Source of the DNA: Notospermus geniculatus
Lineage: Eukaryota; Nemertea; Pilidiophora; Heteronemertea; Lineidae
Assembly (NCBI GenBank): GCA_002633025.1
Contig: NMRB01000201.1
Span: 300,961-364,960, forward strand
DNA length: 64,000 nt
Direction of reading: 5' to 3'
In this document: positions 22,113-33,639 of the stretch, piece by piece
How positions within the stretch are numbered: the stretch's first letter is position 1
How the letters are laid out: the number at the start of each line of letters is the position of its first letter
Made by a program: the position numbers and the translations under genes
The notes under the pieces: model-generated
Databases searched by the model: none
Told to the model about the DNA's origin: nothing
Seen by the model: the letters and a program-made list of their open reading frames with translations, nothing else

Positions 22113-23350
22113 TTATGTTCTGATGTCTGGGCCTCATGCCAGAAATTGGCTTACTCGTTATAAAATAGACTTGCATTGTATAAAAATCCTTCTGGCTGTT
22201 ATTTGAATCCTATTACCGATAAATTGTGAAAATGTAATATAGAAGGAAACACCCAGGGCAGTGAGAGGACTGTACACTTGGAGGCCGCCACTGTTGCAGC
22301 GATCCAGGGGGCCACTCTAGGGAGGTTCATGTTGCTGGCGTAGATAGGAGCTCCGATTTCATGCACCTTGATATTGACCTCAGACGCATCAATGATGAAA
22401 CAACTGCGTCCCTAGAGAGTGTTGCACTGGAAATCTTGAATAAGGGGCTCAAATTCCTGCCTCGTTCTGTGTCCTTGCATCTAGGGGATTGGGTGTCATT
22501 CAGACCATGCAGTATGGATTGTACTAAGAAGACAAGTGATACATTGGCCAGTGTTTGGAAACGTTCCCGTTTGAACGAATGTAGGAATGAGATTGCTCGG
22601 GATTGGGCCTGTTTGCCCCTCGGTTAAAATCTGAATTACAACAGAACCACTCTGCCAAGAGGACACCTCTGTTACGGATGGCAGAGTCCAGTCTCCAGTT
22701 GGACACCTCTGTTCGCAAACCATGGGCTTTGTTGTTGCCTGGAAGCTTTGCTGACATTTTTGCACTCAAATGATAGAAGACTCCTTCTCCATTCGTGATC
22801 AGTGGGAGTGTGTTTGATTGAAAAAATAGCGATACTGTATGCTTCAGTGTACTTCACAGTACAAGATTTGGCCATTACTTTAATTGGCATGTTCTTGCTG
22901 ATCACTGGAGATACCGCCAATTACCATAGGAAGCAGATTGGTAATGCTTCTATGCAGCATTTTACACCCAGAGGACCAGAGAACAGTTTGTCATTCCTGA
23001 CACATTACACAACTAATTAGGTTAAGGATGCATCATAAACGTTTAACATGATTACTTATTAATCTTAGAAAGCAAAACGTGTTGAAATACTTGGCAACAG
23101 TGAATGAAAATTTTGTTACTTTTCTTCTTTTCTTGGCAGTTAATGGTGAATTAAACGGATGACGTATTGCGAAGCTGCTCGTTCTTGACATGATGCAAGT
23201 TCTTTCATGCATTTGTTGTAAAATATGTTGTTTAGGAGGTGTATAAGCTAGAAAATGATTAACTGGTGATGGTTCACCGCTGAAGAAGGGTGCTTCAAAA
23301 ATGATTTACCCACTGTTCAAAGAAGGCTGTATGATGTGGAGTAAAGGAGG
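22113..23350. other. Noncoding sequence, nothing recognised
   Basis: An 88-codon plus-strand ORF at 22361 and opposite-strand ORFs overlap here. None has splice borders or a family pattern. Confidence 0.5.
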
Positions 23351-24643
23351 CGTGCAAACTAAAAAATGACAGTGATGGTTTACTGTAGAGGACAGCTACC
23401 TGGGAAATGATGATGAGTCTAGAGGAGGATTGGCTGTGGCTTGTAGTGCTTGTGGTTGTGCAATTTCACTGGTTCCCTTCCCATTCTCTGTGCTCACGGT
23501 GCCTCTCCATCTGAGTGAGTTGTTTTTGTGTGCGCAACTCAACCATAGAAAACTATGGCCCATCGGAAACTAAGGTCCATTGGTTTCAGCGTAAGTCGTA
23601 AGGAAACCAACCATGGTGAATTGCCCATTGAGAGCCAACTTGCATGACAGAACTCTCACATAGTGTAGTGCCTTGAGCCAATGGGATGGAAGATGGTACT
23701 TGCAGTACATGGCGATCATTTCATATAAGACTCCCTGGATGTCATCCTCTCCTTCCCTAAATAGTCCAGACACAGATACAGCCCCAAGTGATGTGGTAAT
23801 AGAGTATCACTTGGTCTCCATCGTGATTCCATTGCATTGTCATCTGTCACTGAAGAATGGGCAAAAAGGCTTCGGTTTATGATGTGTGACAGCTGACCAA
23901 AGCATTCTGTGTGAAGCCTGATCAAATTGCACTCCATCGCCTGACAGAGGCTGAAGATGTTGGTGCTGAAGAAGTACTGGAAATGTCACTAATTTGTTCC
24001 TCCTTTGGACAACATAAGAATTCTCCTTCTTGTTAGTGAAGTGGAGTAGGGAATCCCACCATTTCAGGTTCACAGTTTTTTGCAGTGTTTGCTTGAATGC
24101 CAAGTTCCGGTAAGCAGTCATGATGCTGTCTGTGTCAATGCCATTATAATGCAATTTCACTTGAAAACATGGAAAGTGATCATGTAAAGGACATGACAGT
24201 CATGACATTCAGACACTTGTGACTGAAGTCCATTGCATCATTATGTGCTGGCTTCAGTGCTTCAAGTAAGACAGGCGCAGTAACGCTTGCACCCCTGCGC
24301 ACCCGCCAAATTGCACCAAGGAGCTCGATTGACCACATTCCTCAGGATCCTTGAAGTAACTGACTATCAAATTTCACGACTGTGAAAAGCTCTCCTCTAG
24401 CCTTTGTGGAGTTCAACTTATTGAGCTCTTGCAGATTTCAAACATGAAGCACTGTGGCCTGCTAAACTGGCATTCTGCAGTGAAGCGATTCACCAATCTG
24501 TAGAAAGGACAACTCATACTCAAGGACATCAAACCTTGGTCCATTCAGAACTACCCTCATGATGTGGACATGATGGACATCTTCCAATATGGACAACCAA
24601 GTTCAGTGATAAAGATGTCCTAAATGGAAAGGTTCTACTGCAT

Positions 24644-24724
24644 CATCCTCCCACAGCAGGGGTTTCATCCTCTCACACAAGTGTGCGAAAGAGGAGTAAA
24701 GGCAAAGCCCTGCTATAGGAGGAT
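24644..24724. mobile_element. Short hairpin element, CATCCTCCCACCGCAGGG family, copy 2
   Basis: CATCCTCCCACAGCAGGGG and AAGCCCTGCTATAGGAGGATG form the arms, with CACACAAGTGTGCG at the tip. Its allele-like partner is 27401-27497. Confidence 0.8.
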
Positions 24725-25181
24725 GCTATACTGCATTGGCTTTTGTCACAGTTATTCCTTTTACGGAAAGCATCCAGTTTCACTTGAAAAAACGATGGGG
24801 AAATGCAAGTGTGATATCCCATGGTTATTTCGCATACAGCATGCAAGATGTTCCGATTGCTTCCTGATCAGCTCTGCCTCCACGCGTGATACATAACCGA
24901 TCTTCAGATCAATACCTCCACACTGAATGACAAAAGAACTGCAGCGGCTCGTGGCTCCTAGCTGTGCATTATTTTATCAATTTATTACAAATCATAGTGC
25001 CGTATATAGATTCTTCAGAGATTGGGTTCCTTCGGCTGGTGTGCCATACACATGAATATCTGGCAGGTTTTCAAAATGGTGTGGGATCCATGAACGCTGA
25101 TGTCATATCTTGTTGCTTGGAACTCATTTGACCTTGGTGAAGTGAGGCCAGTAAGATGAGAGTTCACCAACAACACAGCCA

Positions 25182-25565
25182 GCTCTGATGGTGCAGCGGT
25201 GGAGGATGGACTCATGACCGCAGGAGGTTGAGGGCCTGATCTCAGTCGATTTTCACTTCGTCGTCACAACTGGTCTGAAAGGATTACGTGATGTGGTGAA
25301 AGAGCTGCAGGATGAGCTGCTCCTTGAGTTTCTCAGAAAGGTTTCTGGAGGGACTCAACTGGGCAATAGGCTACTGTGAAGTGCTTTGAGACTCGTAACT
25401 GGCACACGTCTACCGCATGGGACAGTAAGCCGTGGTCCCTTGTAATTTTGGAAGGGGAAGTAAAAGACCACATTGAAGTGCAGAACACGAATTGTTGAAA
25501 TGACCTCTTCCATACTTACCAGAATGAAAATGATGCTTTGGATTTGGCCTTGATGGAAAAATCCA
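25182..25565 (+). mobile_element. Composite SINE: conserved central domain joined to family A body
   Basis: A tRNA-like head (GATGGTGCAGCGGTGGAGG) is followed by the module CTGGTCTGAAAGGATTACG, GCTGCTCCTTGAG, TCTCAGAAAGG, GTGAAGTGCTTTGAGAC. The family A body (CATGGGACAGTAAGCC to TTGGCCTTGATGG) then follows without its own head. The N gap begins 60 bp further on. Confidence 0.8.
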
Positions 25566-25623
25566 GTACAACATACTGTCGTTGCTGTATCACTGTGAAA
25601 CACTTTGTAATTATTATTATGGT

Positions 25624-25860
25624 NNNNNNNNNNNNNNNNNNNNNNNNNNNNNNNNNNNNNNNNNNNNNNNNNNNNNNNNNNNNNNNNNNNNNNNNNNNNN
25701 NNNNNNNNNNNNNNNNNNNNNNNNNNNNNNNNNNNNNNNNNNNNNNNNNNNNNNNNNNNNNNNNNNNNNNNNNNNNNNNNNNNNNNNNNNNNNNNNNNNN
25801 NNNNNNNNNNNNNNNNNNNNNNNNNNNNNNNNNNNNNNNNNNNNNNNNNNNNNNNNNNNN
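25624..25860. other. Assembly gap (237 N)
   Basis: Run of N between the two copies of duplicate 4. Translations crossing it are meaningless. Confidence 1.
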
Positions 25861-26249
25861 GCGTACGAACTAAAAATGACAGTGATGGTTTACTGTAGAG
25901 GACAGCTACCTGGGAAATGATGATGAGTCTAGAGGAGGATTGGCTGTGGCTCGTAGCGCTTGTGGTTGTGTAATTTCACTGGTTCCCTTCCCATTCTCTG
26001 TGCTTACGGTGCCTCTCCATGTGAGAGAGTTGGTTTTGTGTGGGCAACTCAACCATAGAAAACTATGGCCCATCGGAAACTAAGGTCCGTTGGTTTCAGC
26101 GTAAGTCATAAGGAAACCAACAATGGTGAATTGCCCATTGAGAGCCAACTTGCATGACAGAACTCTCACATAGTGTAGTGCCTTGAGCCAATGGGATGGA
26201 AGATGATACTAAAAACCAGCAGCACACCAGGAGATACCACAAGTAATCT

Positions 26250-26398
26250 GGGGCCGGTTGCACAAAAGCATACGAGGCCTAGTATCATTCTATCTCCTAG
26301 TTGGCTTCTAACTTTGTATACGTTTGTATACGAAGTTAGAAGCCAACTGGGAGATAGAATGATACTACGAGTAGTATGCTTTTGTGCAACCGGGCCCT
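26250..26398. mobile_element. Palindromic GGGCC-end element nested in another foldback
   Basis: Arms GGGCCGGTTGCACAAAAGC and complement, with a stem that continues through ATCATTCTATCTCC and GTTGGCTTCTAACTT to a tiny loop. It splits the foldback element at 26211-26612, which is itself absent from the other allele-like copy. Confidence 0.85.
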
Positions 26399-26417
26399 GA
26401 ACGCCAGCGAGCAAAAG

Positions 26418-26450
26418 TGGTGGGGTTAGGGTTAGGGTTGGGGTAGGTGT
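26418..26450 (+). repeat. Short telomere-like tract (GGGTTAGGGTTAGGG)
   Basis: Two or three exact GGGTTA units plus variants, inside the insertion that only one allele-like copy carries. Confidence 0.6.
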
Positions 26451-27400
26451 GCTCTGGATAGCGATCGATGCATCGAATCCTCTCTCCAGCGATGCTTGCC
26501 TAATGTCAAACAATACCAAAGCTGATATCGTCTAGCCTGCGATGGCTGGCACGAAGATCTGTGGTGAGTAGATCACTTGGGATGTCGCCTGGTGCGTTGC
26601 TGACTTGTCGGACTCAAGGGCCCACACACCCACGGAAGCTTTCATACATCCCTGATCTTTCCACAGATACATAGTAATATCCTACTTGCAGTACATGGCG
26701 ATCATTTCATATAAGACTCCCTGGATGTCATCCTTGCCTTCCCTAAATAGTCCAGACACAGATACAGCCCCAAGTGATGTGGTAATAGAATATCACTTGG
26801 TCTCCATCGTGATTCCATTGCATTGTCATCTGTCACTGAAGAATGGGCAAAAAGGCTTCGGTTTATGATGTGTGACAGCTGACCAAAGCATTCTGTGTGA
26901 AGCCTGATCAAATTGCACTCCATCGCCTGACAGAGGCTGAAGATGTTGGTGCCGAAGAAGTACTGGAAATGTCACTAATTTGTTCCTCCTTTGGACGACA
27001 TAAGAATTCTCCTTCTTGTTGGTGAAGTGGAGTAGGAAATCCCACCATTTCAGGTTCACGGTTTTTTGCAGTGTTTGCTTGAATGCCAGGTTCCGGTAAA
27101 GCAGTCATGATGCTGTCTGTGTCAATGCCATTATAATGCAATTTCACTTGAAAACATGGAAGTGATCATGTAAAGGACATGACACTTGTGACTAAAGTCC
27201 ATTGCGTCATTATGTGCTGGCCTGCTAAACTGGCATTCTGCAGTAAAGTGGTTCGCTCTGTAGAAAGGACAACTCATACTCAAGGACATCAAACCTTGGT
27301 CCATTCAGAACTATCATCATGATGTGGACATGATGGACATCTTCCAATATGGACAACCAAGTTCAGTGCTAAAGATGTCCTAAATGGAAAGCTTCTGCAT

Positions 27401-27497
27401 CATCCTCCCACAGCAGGGGTTTCACCTTGCTTATCTTCATCCTCTTACACAAGTGTGCGAAAGAGGAGTAAAGGCAAAGCCGTGCTATTGGAGGATG
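27401..27497. mobile_element. Short hairpin element, CATCCTCCCACCGCAGGG family, copy 3
   Basis: Partner of 24644-24724, with an extra 16 bases or so in the left arm (ACCTTGCTTATCTTC), so the two alleles differ inside the element. Confidence 0.8.
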
Positions 27498-27916
27498 CTA
27501 CTACATAAGCTTGTGTCATCCTTTTTCACTTGCAGGCGATGGGGGAAATACAAGTGTGATATTCCATGGTTATTTCGCAAGATGTTCCGATTGCTTCCTG
27601 ATCAGCTCTGCCTCCACGCGTGATACATAGCCGATCTTCAGATCAATACCTCCACACTGAATGACAAAAGAACTGCAGCGGCTCGTGGCTCCTAGCTGTG
27701 CATTATTTTATCAATTTATTACAAATCATAGTGCTGTATATAGATTCTTCAGAGATTGGGTTTCTTCGGCTGGTGTGCCATACACATGAATCTGGCAGGT
27801 TTTCAAAATGGTGTAGGATCCATGAACGCTGATGTCATATCTTGTTGCTTGGAACTCATTTGACCTTGGTGAAGTGAGGCCAGTAAGATGAGGAGAGTTC
27901 ACCAACAACACAGCCA

Positions 27917-28298
27917 GCTCTGATGGTGCAGCAGTGGAGGATGGACTCATGACTGCGGGAAACTGAGGGTCACATCCTCGGTCCTTTGTACTCTGGACTG
28001 GTCTGAAAGGATCAAGTGGTGGCAGGTGAAAGAGCAGCAGGATGAGCATTCCTTGAGTTTCTCAGAAAGGTTTTTGGAGGGACTCAACTGGGGCAATACT
28101 GTGAAGTGCTTTGAGACTTGTAACTGGCACACTGACTCTTCCACGTCTACAGCATGGGACAGTAAGCCCTGGTCCCTTGTAATTTTGGAAGGGGAAGTAA
28201 AAGACCACATTCAAGTGCAGAACATGAATTGTTGAAATGACCTCTTCCATACTTACCAGAGGGCAAATTATGCTTTGGATTTGGCCTTGATGGAAAAA
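27917..28298 (+). mobile_element. Composite SINE, second allele-like copy
   Basis: Same structure as 25182-25565 with small differences (CTGACTCTTCCACGTC retained), so it was present before the two haplotypes split. Confidence 0.8.
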
Positions 28299-29341
28299 TC
28301 CAGTACAACATACTGTCATTACTGTATCACTGTGAAACACTTTGCATTATTATTTCATGACTGAAACATCTTTCTGCAAAACAGATATCCTTAAATCCAT
28401 TTACAAATCAGAAACCCCTAGAGAGAAACAGATGGTATCTGAATGGTATGGTTATTTTGAAGGAGACCAATTACGCACCAGTAAAGAGGAACAAGTCCCG
28501 GGTTAAACTTAATACTTCTGATATTTACATGGAAAACCACTTTGATATTGACAAATATGCCATTTGTTCTTTGTTGAAGGAGAAATAAAGAAACAGTCAT
28601 TCAGAAATCAAAGATGTTGCCTAGGGATTATTTCCATTAGGAGACTTAAGCAAACTTGAAAGCAGAGTTGAGGGACTCAAAGTTTTTTGAGGGATTGTTA
28701 TGGTAACTTGATGTTGCCCTTATCTGCATTTCACGACTTGCCAGGCATCCATCATGCCCATCAACTTGGGGCCAGGAATTTATGTTGCAATCTTCCGTTT
28801 TACCGTACTTCAAAGGTACTGCAGCAGGAAATGAAAAAAATCAGCTTAGGTTCACTAGAAAAAATTGTTGAATTGTCTTTTTCTGCGAGTTGTATCCAAC
28901 AGCACTGCTCAACTTGAGAGTTTTTTGCAGGTGTCAGATCTGCTTTGGCAATCAACTAGAAGCAGTTGTTTGTGTCATTGGTCTCAGCGTCAAGGAACAA
29001 CCAATGGTGAATTGCTCATTGTGAGCCAACTCGCATGAAAAAACTCAAGTGAAGCACGTCTTAAGGAACATCTATGCATCATTTGTTGTGCAGACTCAGA
29101 GATTTCCTTGCCTCCTCTCATCACACATGTCCCTTCATTGTAATACCAAATCTTTGCAATCAGGAACGCCAAATTAGGGTTGTCGAGGAAATGAACTCTG
29201 ATGCTATTTTTAGGAAGACAAGGATGGTATTACTGTGTAGAAGAGAGATTTGGATGCTATACCAGGGTTATATGGTTGTCGCCAGTTGACAGAGTGACAT
29301 TGCCAAAAATTCCAATTGTTTGAATGTTGTGTTGAGAGTCA

Positions 29342-29582
29342 AGCACCAAATATCTTATATAGTGCTTCATAGCATATTACGCTCTCTAAGCACTTCACAC
29401 ATTATTACCCAAGCCTATGATTCAGAAACCTTCCTGTAGAAACCGAAGGGCAGCCACAATATAGCGCACACGATGGACATTTCAGGCCAGTTGAGGGTTA
29501 CAGAGTGGCACGGCTGGGGATTGAACTCGTGACCTTCCGATCACGAGTCCACAGCCCCAACCATTATGTCACTGCGCTCCCC
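29342..29582 (-). mobile_element. tRNA-derived SINE with GTGAAGTGCTT tail
   Basis: Minus strand: A box AGTGACATAATGGTTGG, B box GAGTTCAATCCCC, then AGGAAGGTTTCTGAATC, AATAATGTGTGAAGTGCTT and the end GCACTATATAAGAT. The head and CTATATAAG tail type are widespread in metazoan SINEs that share a central domain. Confidence 0.75.
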
Positions 29583-29639
29583 AAACAAGTGGCTCTACAT
29601 GTAGGCTATAGACAATATTGGGTAAAAATACCTATATAA

Positions 29640-29795
29640 GTACAACAGGAGGCAACTGGATGCCCAGAAAAATCTTGTGCTGGCAAAGAGAGTTGCCCTG
29701 TCTTATCACAAGAAAGAGTCCAACTGGGGATTGAACCTGGAACCTCAGTGGCGATAGGTGTGGATATTTCAACTGCGCCACTCTAGCAGCCCAAT
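29640..29795 (-). mobile_element. tRNA-derived SINE head, family with GGTTCCAGGTTCAATCC
   Basis: Minus strand: GCTAGAGTGGCGCAGTTG (A box) and GGTTCCAGGTTCAATCC (B box), then AACTCTCTTTGCCAGCAC and TCTGGGCATCCAG. Related to 48000-48172. Confidence 0.7.
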
Positions 29796-30384
29796 GTCAT
29801 CTCAGCAAAACTGTTTCTGTACAAACACCAGAAGCGTTTTCTTGAACCACTTCCTCATCTAGTTTTTCTTGTGGTTCAGGTGAGCCAATCTCTGAGTGGC
29901 AACAAATTCCCCTCCTGTGCCCCATCAGAATATTCCGTCAAGGCAAGGTCGTCAGGATAGAAAAAAAGCTCGTTATTCCTCCTGATGGATGAGGATGTCT
30001 AGTCATCAGTGTAGCTGTCATAACAGTCGCGATTGCTCAGAATTGATGATGGTGCCCCTCGTATCATTCATGGCTTGAGAAATATTCTAGTCACCTTCAC
30101 TCGAGTCCGAGGGTCCTGTGGGCTTTTGTGGCTTCTTCAGCAACTGGCAAAGTGATATAGCAAACAATATTAGCAGTAGCTCATACCTTGTTGGCTTAAC
30201 TGGAACCTGCCAACAATATTTGTCAGAAAATTGGGTTATCAGCCTGTTCTGTGGTGTTAATTGGATGTTGAAGCTGGGTACTATTACCAAGAGTCTACAT
30301 TGACTGATAAAGTTGTATGTTTACCTTATCAAGGATTCCATGACCATCAGGACAGATCATCAGGTAATCTGTTGACAAGTGATC

Positions 30385-30492
30385 ACATGAATAAAGACTA
30401 GTAAATGCTTTTACTTTAATTTTGCAATACAATGCACTAGGCAATGCTGTACAAATCTGAAGTAAAAGCATTTGCTAGTCTTTATTCATATG
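30385..30492. mobile_element. Hairpin element with ATGAATAAAGACTAG ends
   Basis: ATGAATAAAGACTAGTAAAT and ATTTGCTAGTCTTTATTCAT are inverted over 30 or so bases, then degenerate to an AT-rich loop. It abuts the next palindrome with only a few bases between. Confidence 0.75.
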
Positions 30493-30494
30493 AC

Positions 30495-30714
30495 CTAAAG
30501 CCTGCCGCACACTGGAGCTATCTGCTGAGCAAAAAGTCAGTTAAGACCGTTTGCTCAGCAGATAGCTCATGAGTGCGCGTATTTTTCAGTGAGTTTTCTG
30601 CCTCGCGAGACAGAAAACTCACCGAAAATATGCGCACATGCGAGCTATCTGCTCAGCAAATGGTCTTGAATAACTTTTTGCTCAGCAGATAGCTCCAGTG
30701 TGCGGCAGGCTTAA
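30495..30714. mobile_element. Palindromic element, AAGCCTGCCGCACACTGGAG family, full copy
   Basis: Ends AAGCCTGCCGCACACTGGAG and CTCCAGTGTGCGGCAGGCTT. GAGCTATCTGCTGAGCAAA and its complement occur four times, and CAGTGAGTTTTCTG forms the tip. The foldback is nearly perfect over 220 bp and so recently made. A partial copy is at 63898. Confidence 0.9.
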
Positions 30715-31194
30715 GATGTCTTCCAGGAGAAACTGAATTCCTCTTAAAATGGCACGGTCTTTCTCCAAGTATTTGACCTTTTCTTTGGAAGAAGGACAAG
30801 AATAGAAAGAGGCAAACCATTGATGTCTTTGGTCAGACTTGTGGAGTGTTCCTTTATTGTTTGCTCTCCATATAACAAGCCAGAATTGCTCTCTGAAGTC
30901 CTCAGACGGAGAAGGGAGTGGAACATGTTGACGTTACGGTACTTATGCTGAAAAATATGACATTTTGGACATAAAAGAATGGCAGACAGTTCTGGAGTGT
31001 GACCACTTGATGGATGGTTTACTTATTTCTTATCCTTGTAAAGCTAGCTGTTTAGCCAGAAGGTCGAGGGTATTGTCAGATATTGTGTTGACCGTGGATA
31101 ACCTTGAGCAGCTTTGTTTGTTTTGCCTGTGCAAATGAACTTGATGGCTTGTCCAAGACACTTGGAGGGATGAAGGATGAAGGGTAGACTTGAC

Positions 31195-31800
31195 AGAATG
31201 AGGAGCAGAAGGTGGGAAGGGCTGCTGCAAGGAAAGAAGGTGGATGTGGAAGAGTAAGAAGGAAGGAAGATGAGAAAGGAGGAGAGAGAAGGAAGGTGGA
31301 CGAAAAGAGGAAGAGGGCAAAGGAAGATGGGCAAGAAGAGAAGGAAGAAGGGCAAATGAGGAGGAGGTAAGGAAGAAGGACAAGAGGAGAAAGAGGAGGC
31401 AAGGAAGGACAACAAGAAGAGAAGGGCAGAGAGAAAGAGGAAGGATAAGATGAGGAGGAGAAGGGAAGGAAGGACAAGAAGAGAAAGAGGAGGGAAGGAG
31501 AAACAATAAGAAGAGAAAGAAGGACAAAAAGAGAAGGAGGGAAGAAAGAAGGACAAGAAGGAGGAAGTGAGGAAGAAGAACAAGAAGAGAAGGGCAGAGG
31601 GAAAGAGGAAGGACTAGATGAGGAGGAGGGAAGAGGAGAGGGAAGGAAAGACAAGAAGAGGATGAAGAAAATTGAAGGAAGACAGGAGGCCAAAAGGGAG
31701 GAGGACAAGTAGAGAAACCTGAAGAAGAGTGGAGGAGAATAAGGACATGACAGCAAGAGGAAGGAAAAAGAAGAGACTGAGTATGAGAAATGGAGGAAGT
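31195..31800 (+). repeat. 600-bp polypurine tract (GAAGGAAGGA/GAGGAGGAA)
   Basis: Almost only A and G on the plus strand, with AAGAAGGACAAGAAGAG-like imperfect units. The minus-strand ORFs of up to 280 codons are Ser/Leu/Pro/Phe low-complexity translations, not proteins. Located within the alpha-2/delta intron. Confidence 0.95.
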
Positions 31801-31872
31801 TGAAATAGCTAGACAGATCTGAAGAGCTGTCATATCATACCATCCTGCGAGCTGCTCTAGGATATATGACAT

Positions 31873-33639
31873 GCAATACTAGACAACCCAGCTCAGCTCG
31901 CTGGAATTACCATTCATACTGCTGTATGAAGATTCGAGTCTGATGAAACATAAGCCACCATGTAGAAGGCAGCCTAACATCTCTCACCCAATACGAAGAA
32001 ACCGAGCCAGTCGAGCTGTTTGTGTTACCATGTGTGACAGGATACCAGAATGAGGTATCAATATTAAAGCTGTTTGTCTTTCAGTGTCCGTTGGTCTAAG
32101 CTGACCTAGCTGGTCAGAATATTTGCCGAGAGAACTTCGCCTTACCATTGGGACCATCAAGTCTTCTTGACTAGTAATGGGAGTTTACTTCATTTCCATA
32201 TGGACTTTGACAATAGAAGAACATAACCACTGAAAATCTAATTAAAACAATTTCAGCCTGTTTTGGGGGAGATTATCAAGTCTGATGCCATTTTGCCTAT
32301 AGTCACAACCTGATTTTCATACTTAGGCCATTGTGGCCCATGTTATAGTATGGCCTAACTTGCTTGCTTGGGCTAGATGAGTTGAAGACCAGCATGGGAC
32401 ATCTCAGAAAAAAATACATCTGGCAACATTCCCATGTGAACTATGTGATTAATTCTGTCTGAGACTTCCCTATCTCCTCCTCTTCCCTTGTCCTTCCACT
32501 CCCAACAGAAAGATGATCGTTACAAAAAAAGAAAATCGTCTCACGTTGCCTAATATGGGAATATTACTATTTGATTCTTGCATGATGAATCGGCTTTGAG
32601 GACGGTGTCTCGCACAAATTGAAATCCTAGTGTTTCCAAAAGAGGAACCTGATGATGCCATCGCATGTAGACAAATTGCTTCCCTCTGTCGATTGCACTT
32701 ATGAGGGCTTGATTGGATGTTCGCGAGCATGGCGTACTGGATTAGCATACAGTTCAGTCAGAAAGGAACCTACTCGGTCTCACTAGATAGATGTGTGTTT
32801 ACTTATCCCGCTTGAATTCTTTCAGGCATAATGTCATTCTCATGCACTGTTCACAAATTCTGAAACATGATAGAAAGAATTTTGTTGATGTGACTGCATG
32901 AGGCAGGAAAGGTTTTGCCCATCCCCGCTCACCATCTCCCAGTGATTAAAAAAAAGCAAAAAAGACAACAGGTATGATGCGGAATTTGTCTTAAAAACAC
33001 AGGAATATGTGGACTATAATGGATGTGATAAAAGGGTGTGAGAACATGCTATATTCATCCATTAGTCTATTGTTTACTTATCAAGCGAGTCGGCACCAAA
33101 TTGAAAAAAAGGTCAGAACTAATGGGTTTTGTGCCTTCCATCACATTAGTGTTGATTTGGCATGATGTTTTAATTAATGTAATGAATCATCGGCATTATT
33201 CGAGCAAATAGTAATTCATCTGTTTCCTAGCAATTTTAGTCTGCATCTGATCTTAATGGTTCAGGAGTATGACTGTCTTTTTCCTCAATTATTTTGATTT
33301 TTTGGGGGGGGGGCAGTTACATTACATGACAACTTAAATATCCTCTCTCTCTCTGTCTACATCACCAAGATGTTGTGCCCCGTTTAAGGCTGGAGAATTA
33401 ATCAACCTCTGATGGCAGGGCGGTGTTGGCGGGATGCACTCTGATAAATGAGTCTCTCCCCTGTGATGAAATAGGAAATGTCCACTCTACCAAATCTACG
33501 ATTTGAGCAATAATCGTCAAAATGGGATTTGACAGACTGTACTAAAAGATTTGGAATGAATTACTGTGATTGGTTCCTGCAGATATGTGGGGTCTCCATT
33601 TGCTGTGCAGAGATCATGGGCTGTCTTCGGAAAGCTGCG
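31873..33639. other. Unique intronic sequence, nothing recognised
   Basis: AT-leaning sequence with a run of Gs at 33302. No repeat partner and no credible ORF. Confidence 0.5.

Larger units (their letters stand above)
23351..25623. repeat. Allele-like duplicate 4, copy A (pairs with 25861-28350)
   Basis: About 2.3 kb repeated in the same order on the other side of the 237-N gap. Copy A has about 210 bp (near 24252-24460) that copy B lacks. It contains a hairpin element at 24644 and a composite SINE at 25182. Confidence 0.9.
26211..26612. mobile_element. Foldback element of the CAGCACACCAGG family, polymorphic between alleles
   Basis: Begins AGCAGCACACCAGGAGATAC and ends GTCGCCTGGTGCGTTGCTG, with CAAACAATACCAAAGCTG inside. 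It is split by the palindrome at 26250 and lies in an insertion missing from the other copy of duplicate 4 (empty junction near 23695). TACT(T) occurs on both sides of the whole insertion. Confidence 0.7.
25861..28350. repeat. Allele-like duplicate 4, copy B
   Basis: Repeats 23351-25623 after the N gap. Relative to copy A it contains an insertion of about 480 bp (26209-26685) consisting of a foldback element interrupted by a palindrome. Confidence 0.9.

Noticed and set aside
22361-22627. 88-codon ORF with balanced composition
   Set aside because: No splice borders, no recognised family, and overlapping open frames on the other strand.
26418-26450. Chromosome end (TTAGGG repeats)
   Set aside because: Only two or three units, inside an insertion; at most an interstitial relic.
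31030-31872. 280-codon and other long minus-strand ORFs
   Set aside because: Translation of a polypurine/polypyrimidine tract; low complexity.
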